NCBI GenBank assembly: GCA_030641665.1
Contig: DAOWHA010000025.1
Coordinates: 1 to 7,934 of the forward strand
Direction of reading: 5' to 3'
Source of the DNA: JAGLTA01 sp023142625
GTDB lineage: Bacteria; Patescibacteriota; Patescibacteriia; JAACEG01
Length of the DNA stretch: 7,934 nucleotides
Shown here: piece by piece, positions 5,989 through 7,934 of the stretch
Numbering within the stretch: position 1 is the first letter of the stretch
Layout of the letters: every line of letters begins with the position of its first letter
Translations under genes and position numbers: made by a program
The notes under the pieces: generated by a model
Told to the model about the DNA's origin: nothing
What the model saw: only the letters and a program-made list of their open reading frames with translations
Databases searched by the model: none

Positions 5989-7433
5989 GACAAATTCGCC
6001 ATCCATCTTATTGCCATTTTTACTCCAGCGCCGCTTGCTCCATAAGGGTTGCATCCCCACTCTTTTTCAACATAAGCAGGACCTGCAATATCCAGATGCG
6101 CCCATTTATCCTTATTCTCTTTCTTGATAAATTCGCTTAAAAACAGTCCTGCTGTAATCGCGCCGCCATAATTAGAAGAACTCATGTTGCTAACATCAGC
6201 AATTTCGCTTTTTAATAGCTTTGGCAAATATTTATTAAAAGGCAGGTCGGCTGATAATTCTCCGCTCGCGCTTGCCGCCAGCATAATCTCCTTTTTCAAT
6301 TTTTTATTAAACCCCATCACGCCGACCGTATATTCGCCAAGCGCGACAACGCACGCGCCTGTCAAAGTGGCAAAATCTAAAATGTAATCAGGCGCAAATT
6401 CCTGCGCGTAGCACAAGCAATCCGCAAGCACAAGCCTTCCCTCTGCGTCCGTATTCTTAACCTCAATAGTTTTTCCGTTTTTGGCTGTTAAAATATCGTC
6501 TGGCTTGTAAGCGTTTCCGCCGATCATATTTTCCGCGGCGCCTATAATTCCATGAACCTCAAATGGCAAATTCAATTTTTTAACAATAGACATAACGCCT
6601 AAAACTGCCCCAGCGCCGCTTTTGTCAGACTTCATTGTCACCATAGAACTCGGCGGCTTCAAACTTAATCCGCCGCTGTCATAAGTAATCCCCTTTCCGA
6701 CAATCGCAATCTTCTTTTCCGCGTTTTTCGGCTTGTATATTAAATGAATAAGCCGCAGCGGATGGATGCTTCCGCGGCTCACGGCTAAAAAAGCGTTCAT
6801 TCCATTTTTTTTCAAAAATTCCTCTCCGTAAATTTTGCATTGCAAATCATTCTCTTTTGCCAATTTTTCAGCGGCTTCACCCATCTGAACAGGCGTCATA
6901 TCGTCAGGCGGCTGATTTGCGATTTCTCTTGTAAAATTTACCGCGTCGGCTAAAATTTTTCCTGTTCTTAATTCTTCTTTAATAACTTTCGCGCTAATGG
7001 TTTTTCCACTATACTCTTCGGACGATACAGCTATTTTTTTAACTCGGCTTTTGACCTTTTTTGTTTTATACTTGTCAAAAATATATCCTCCTAATATAAA
7101 GCCCTCTGCTATCGATCTAATATTGTCAGGCGCGAATTCCTTGCCGGCATAAAGCCCGATTTTTATTGATTGAAAATTCGTTTTTTTCAAAATTCTAATC
7201 GCTTGGGCGCAAGCGGTTCGGATGCTGTCGTGTTCCAATGAACCGATCGCTATATACAGCCTTTTTTTATGCGGAACAAAAACCGCCTCTTCAGCCTCCG
7301 CTTTAAACTTCAATAATTTAAAATGCTCTGAATCTTTTATCCATTTATGCTTTAAGTTTTTATCAACAACAAAAACAACTTCGCAATCCGCCGAAATTTT
7401 ATCTATTTTTTTGTCCAATAATTCAAATTCCAT
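5985..7433 (-). CDS. pepA: Leucyl aminopeptidase, M17 family
   Basis: Cytosolic two-metal aminopeptidase that removes N-terminal residues from peptides in protein turnover. The 482 aa are within the usual range (about 480-500). The N-terminal macro-like domain (1 to about 150) is divergent; the catalytic domain is well conserved. All active-site residues sit at a constant offset from the bovine enzyme: metal ligands K247 and D252 (VGKGITYDSGG), D270 (MKSD), D329 and E331 (signature NTDAEGRL, 327-334), catalytic K259 (LSLKP) and R333. The C-terminus holds HLDIAGPAY and NPYGASGAGV. The ATG at 7433 is the first after an in-frame stop (TAA, 7445-7443) and has no SD. It overlaps the end of the toxin remnant by 11 nt. 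With no clear promoter of its own, it is probably transcribed from the antitoxin promoter. Its TGA stop forms part of the groESL -35 box. Confidence 0.97.
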   Translation of the reverse strand: MEFELLDKKIDKISADCEVVFVVDKNLKHKWIKDSEHFKLLKFKAEAEEAVFVPHKKRLYIAIGSLEHDSIRTACAQAIRILKKTNFQSIKIGLYAGKEFAPDNIRSIAEGFILGGYIFDKYKTKKVKSRVKKIAVSSEEYSGKTISAKVIKEELRTGKILADAVNFTREIANQPPDDMTPVQMGEAAEKLAKENDLQCKIYGEEFLKKNGMNAFLAVSRGSIHPLRLIHLIYKPKNAEKKIAIVGKGITYDSGGLSLKPPSSMVTMKSDKSGAGAVLGVMSIVKKLNLPFEVHGIIGAAENMIGGNAYKPDDILTAKNGKTIEVKNTDAEGRLVLADCLCYAQEFAPDYILDFATLTGACVVALGEYTVGVMGFNKKLKKEIMLAASASGELSADLPFNKYLPKLLKSEIADVSNMSSSNYGGAITAGLFLSEFIKKENKDKWAHLDIAGPAYVEKEWGCNPYGASGAGVKMAIRWMANLS

Positions 7434-7518
7434 AAAATTTACTTAAAAAATTTTGAGTTTCGCGATCTAATTTTTTAAAATCTTTTTTGCACGAATTTAT
7501 AACGACGAAATTATGCAT
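7423..7518 (-). pseudogene. RelE/ParE-type toxin remnant, 31 codons
   Basis: An ATG 2 nt after the antitoxin stop opens a frame encoding MHNFVVINSCKKDFKKLD followed by RETQNFLSKFYGI and TGA. The stretch VVINSCKKDFKKLDRETQNFL has the RelE-superfamily N-terminal pattern: first beta strand, then a basic KKDxKKLD helix. RelE toxins are usually about 85-95 aa, and the remaining helix and the beta sheet with the catalytic basic residues are absent. The next sequence is the genuine start of pepA, which overlaps the last 11 nt. Toxin activity is therefore not expected. Tight coupling to the antitoxin is the normal arrangement of a type II pair, which supports the identification. It could instead be a still-translated leader peptide for pepA. 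Confidence 0.72.
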
Positions 7519-7520
7519 AT

Positions 7521-7787
7521 TTACAGATTAAATTCTTTGTCAAATTCTTTTGAATTGACAATCTTTTCTTTTCCTGTTTTTAAATTTTTTATTCTTTTTC
7601 GCAACTCGCTGTAATGCGGCTCGCTGTAAATAAAATCGTTTTCAATATTGCCTGCTTTTTCTGATAAAAACATAGACCGCAAAATTTGTCGAAAAAACTC
7701 GCTGCGATTTGCGAATTTTCCTGATTTAATTTTTTTCTCAACAATTTGCGCCAATTCTTTATTTAAAGAAATATTATAAGTAATCAT
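7521..7787 (-). CDS. Ribbon-helix-helix antitoxin (ParD/RelB-like)
   Basis: The 88 aa have the layout of a type II antitoxin. The N-terminal DNA-binding strand is TYNISLNKEL (about 3-12), then helix 1 (about 13-22), the turn SGKFANRSEF with R28-S29-E30, and helix 2 FFRQILRSMF. Residues of about 50-88 form a charged tail (YSELRKRIKNL, then EFDKEFNL) of the type that wraps the toxin. The protein should dimerise, bind its own promoter and neutralise a RelE-type toxin. That toxin is present only as a 31-codon remnant 2 nt downstream, so this is probably an orphan antitoxin. The start at 7787 is the natural beginning of the RHH strand; no SD is visible. A consensus promoter and a 33-bp palindrome lie just upstream, suiting autorepression. 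The exact antitoxin subfamily is uncertain. Confidence 0.87.
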   Translation of the reverse strand: MITYNISLNKELAQIVEKKIKSGKFANRSEFFRQILRSMFLSEKAGNIENDFIYSEPHYSELRKRIKNLKTGKEKIVNSKEFDKEFNL

Positions 7788-7810
7788 AATTTTAAAATTA
7801 AAATTAAATT

Positions 7811-7843
7811 TTATTATTTAATTCTAATTATATTAAATAATAA
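7811..7843. promoter_or_regulatory. 33-bp palindrome over the antitoxin -10 box, probable operator
   Basis: TTATTATTTAAT (7811-7822) and ATTAAATAATAA (7832-7843) are perfect 12-bp inverted repeats with a 9-nt spacer. They cover the -10 box and part of the promoter spacer. Autoregulated TA operons commonly have such an operator. All-A/T composition raises the chance of coincidence. Confidence 0.55.
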
Positions 7844-7854
7844 CATTTTGTCAA
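7827..7854 (-). promoter_or_regulatory. Antitoxin promoter, perfect -35 and -10
   Basis: On the minus strand TTGACA (7854-7849), 16-nt spacer, TATAAT (7832-7827). The start is expected near 7820, giving a leader of about 33 nt. It has the same boxes and spacing as the groESL promoter and probably drives the antitoxin, the toxin remnant and pepA. Confidence 0.85.
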
Positions 7855-7856
7855 GG

Positions 7857-7875
7857 TATGGCAATTCTTGCCATA
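7857..7875. promoter_or_regulatory. 19-bp palindrome upstream of the antitoxin -35 box
   Basis: TATGGCAA-TTC-TTGCCATA, a perfect 8-bp inverted repeat with a 3-nt centre, ends 2 nt from the -35 box and 2 nt from the stop codon of the possible upstream gene. No T-tract follows on either strand, so it is not a terminator. The G+C-containing arms make it less likely to be chance than the AT palindrome beside it. It suits a dimeric repressor or activator. Confidence 0.6.
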
Positions 7876-7877
7876 AT

Positions 7878-7934
7878 TTATTCAACTTTCCCGACGGCAA
7901 TTTTTCTAACATCGCTATTCGTAATTCCTAATCC
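7878..7934 (-). CDS. Possible 3' end of an unidentified gene (window edge)
   Basis: A minus-strand frame enters from the right edge and gives 18 codons, GLGITNSDVRKIAVGKVE, then TAA (7880-7878). The composition looks coding, but 18 open codons are weak evidence, and the outer part (GAATTACGAATAGCG on the minus strand) could belong to an AT repeat. Product not recognised. Confidence 0.35.
   Translation of the reverse strand, partial: GLGITNSDVRKIAVGKVE

Overview
This AT-rich window most likely comes from a reduced-genome Candidate Phyla Radiation bacterium (Patescibacteria, perhaps a Parcubacteria-like lineage). That placement is an inference. It rests on the helicase type with its [4Fe-4S] nuclease tail, on AT-rich genes with few recognisable Shine-Dalgarno (SD) sites, on short AT repeats between and inside genes, and on a CIRCE-controlled groESL operon. 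The standard code fits: UGA ends the aminopeptidase gene, and no gene needs UGA as glycine.

Layout. Positions 2-2686 (+) hold the 3' part of a UvrD/PcrA-type helicase fused to a RecB-like iron-sulfur nuclease. The reading frame is open to the left edge, so the gene starts outside the window. Next comes a 150-bp imperfect inverted repeat built of two REP-like hairpin arms (2717-2866). Positions 2887-3551 hold two small unrecognised genes facing each other: 51 aa on + and 73 aa on -. Both have strong SD sites and good promoters, and they share a bidirectional terminator. A second copy of the 51-aa gene's promoter lies just before that terminator and may make a very short RNA.

From 3677 to the right edge everything reads on the minus strand. 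In transcription order from the right: the possible 3' end of an unidentified gene (edge to 7878); a palindrome and a consensus promoter with a second palindrome; a ribbon-helix-helix antitoxin (7787-7521); a 31-codon remnant of a RelE-type toxin (7518-7423); a leucyl aminopeptidase, pepA (7433-5985); and groES-groEL (5833-3734). The groESL promoter is a perfect TTGACA-16-TATAAT whose -35 box contains the pepA stop codon. A CIRCE operator sits at the predicted start site, and a terminator follows groEL.

How the genes work together. GroES and GroEL form the chaperonin, under predicted HrcA control. The aminopeptidase lies downstream of the antitoxin promoter with no other clear promoter, so it may have become the payload of a decayed toxin-antitoxin operon. 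No CRISPR array, tRNA, rRNA or transposase was seen. The points most worth a second look are the decayed TA locus feeding pepA, the REP-like element with compensatory changes between its arms, and the small-gene island with its duplicated promoter.
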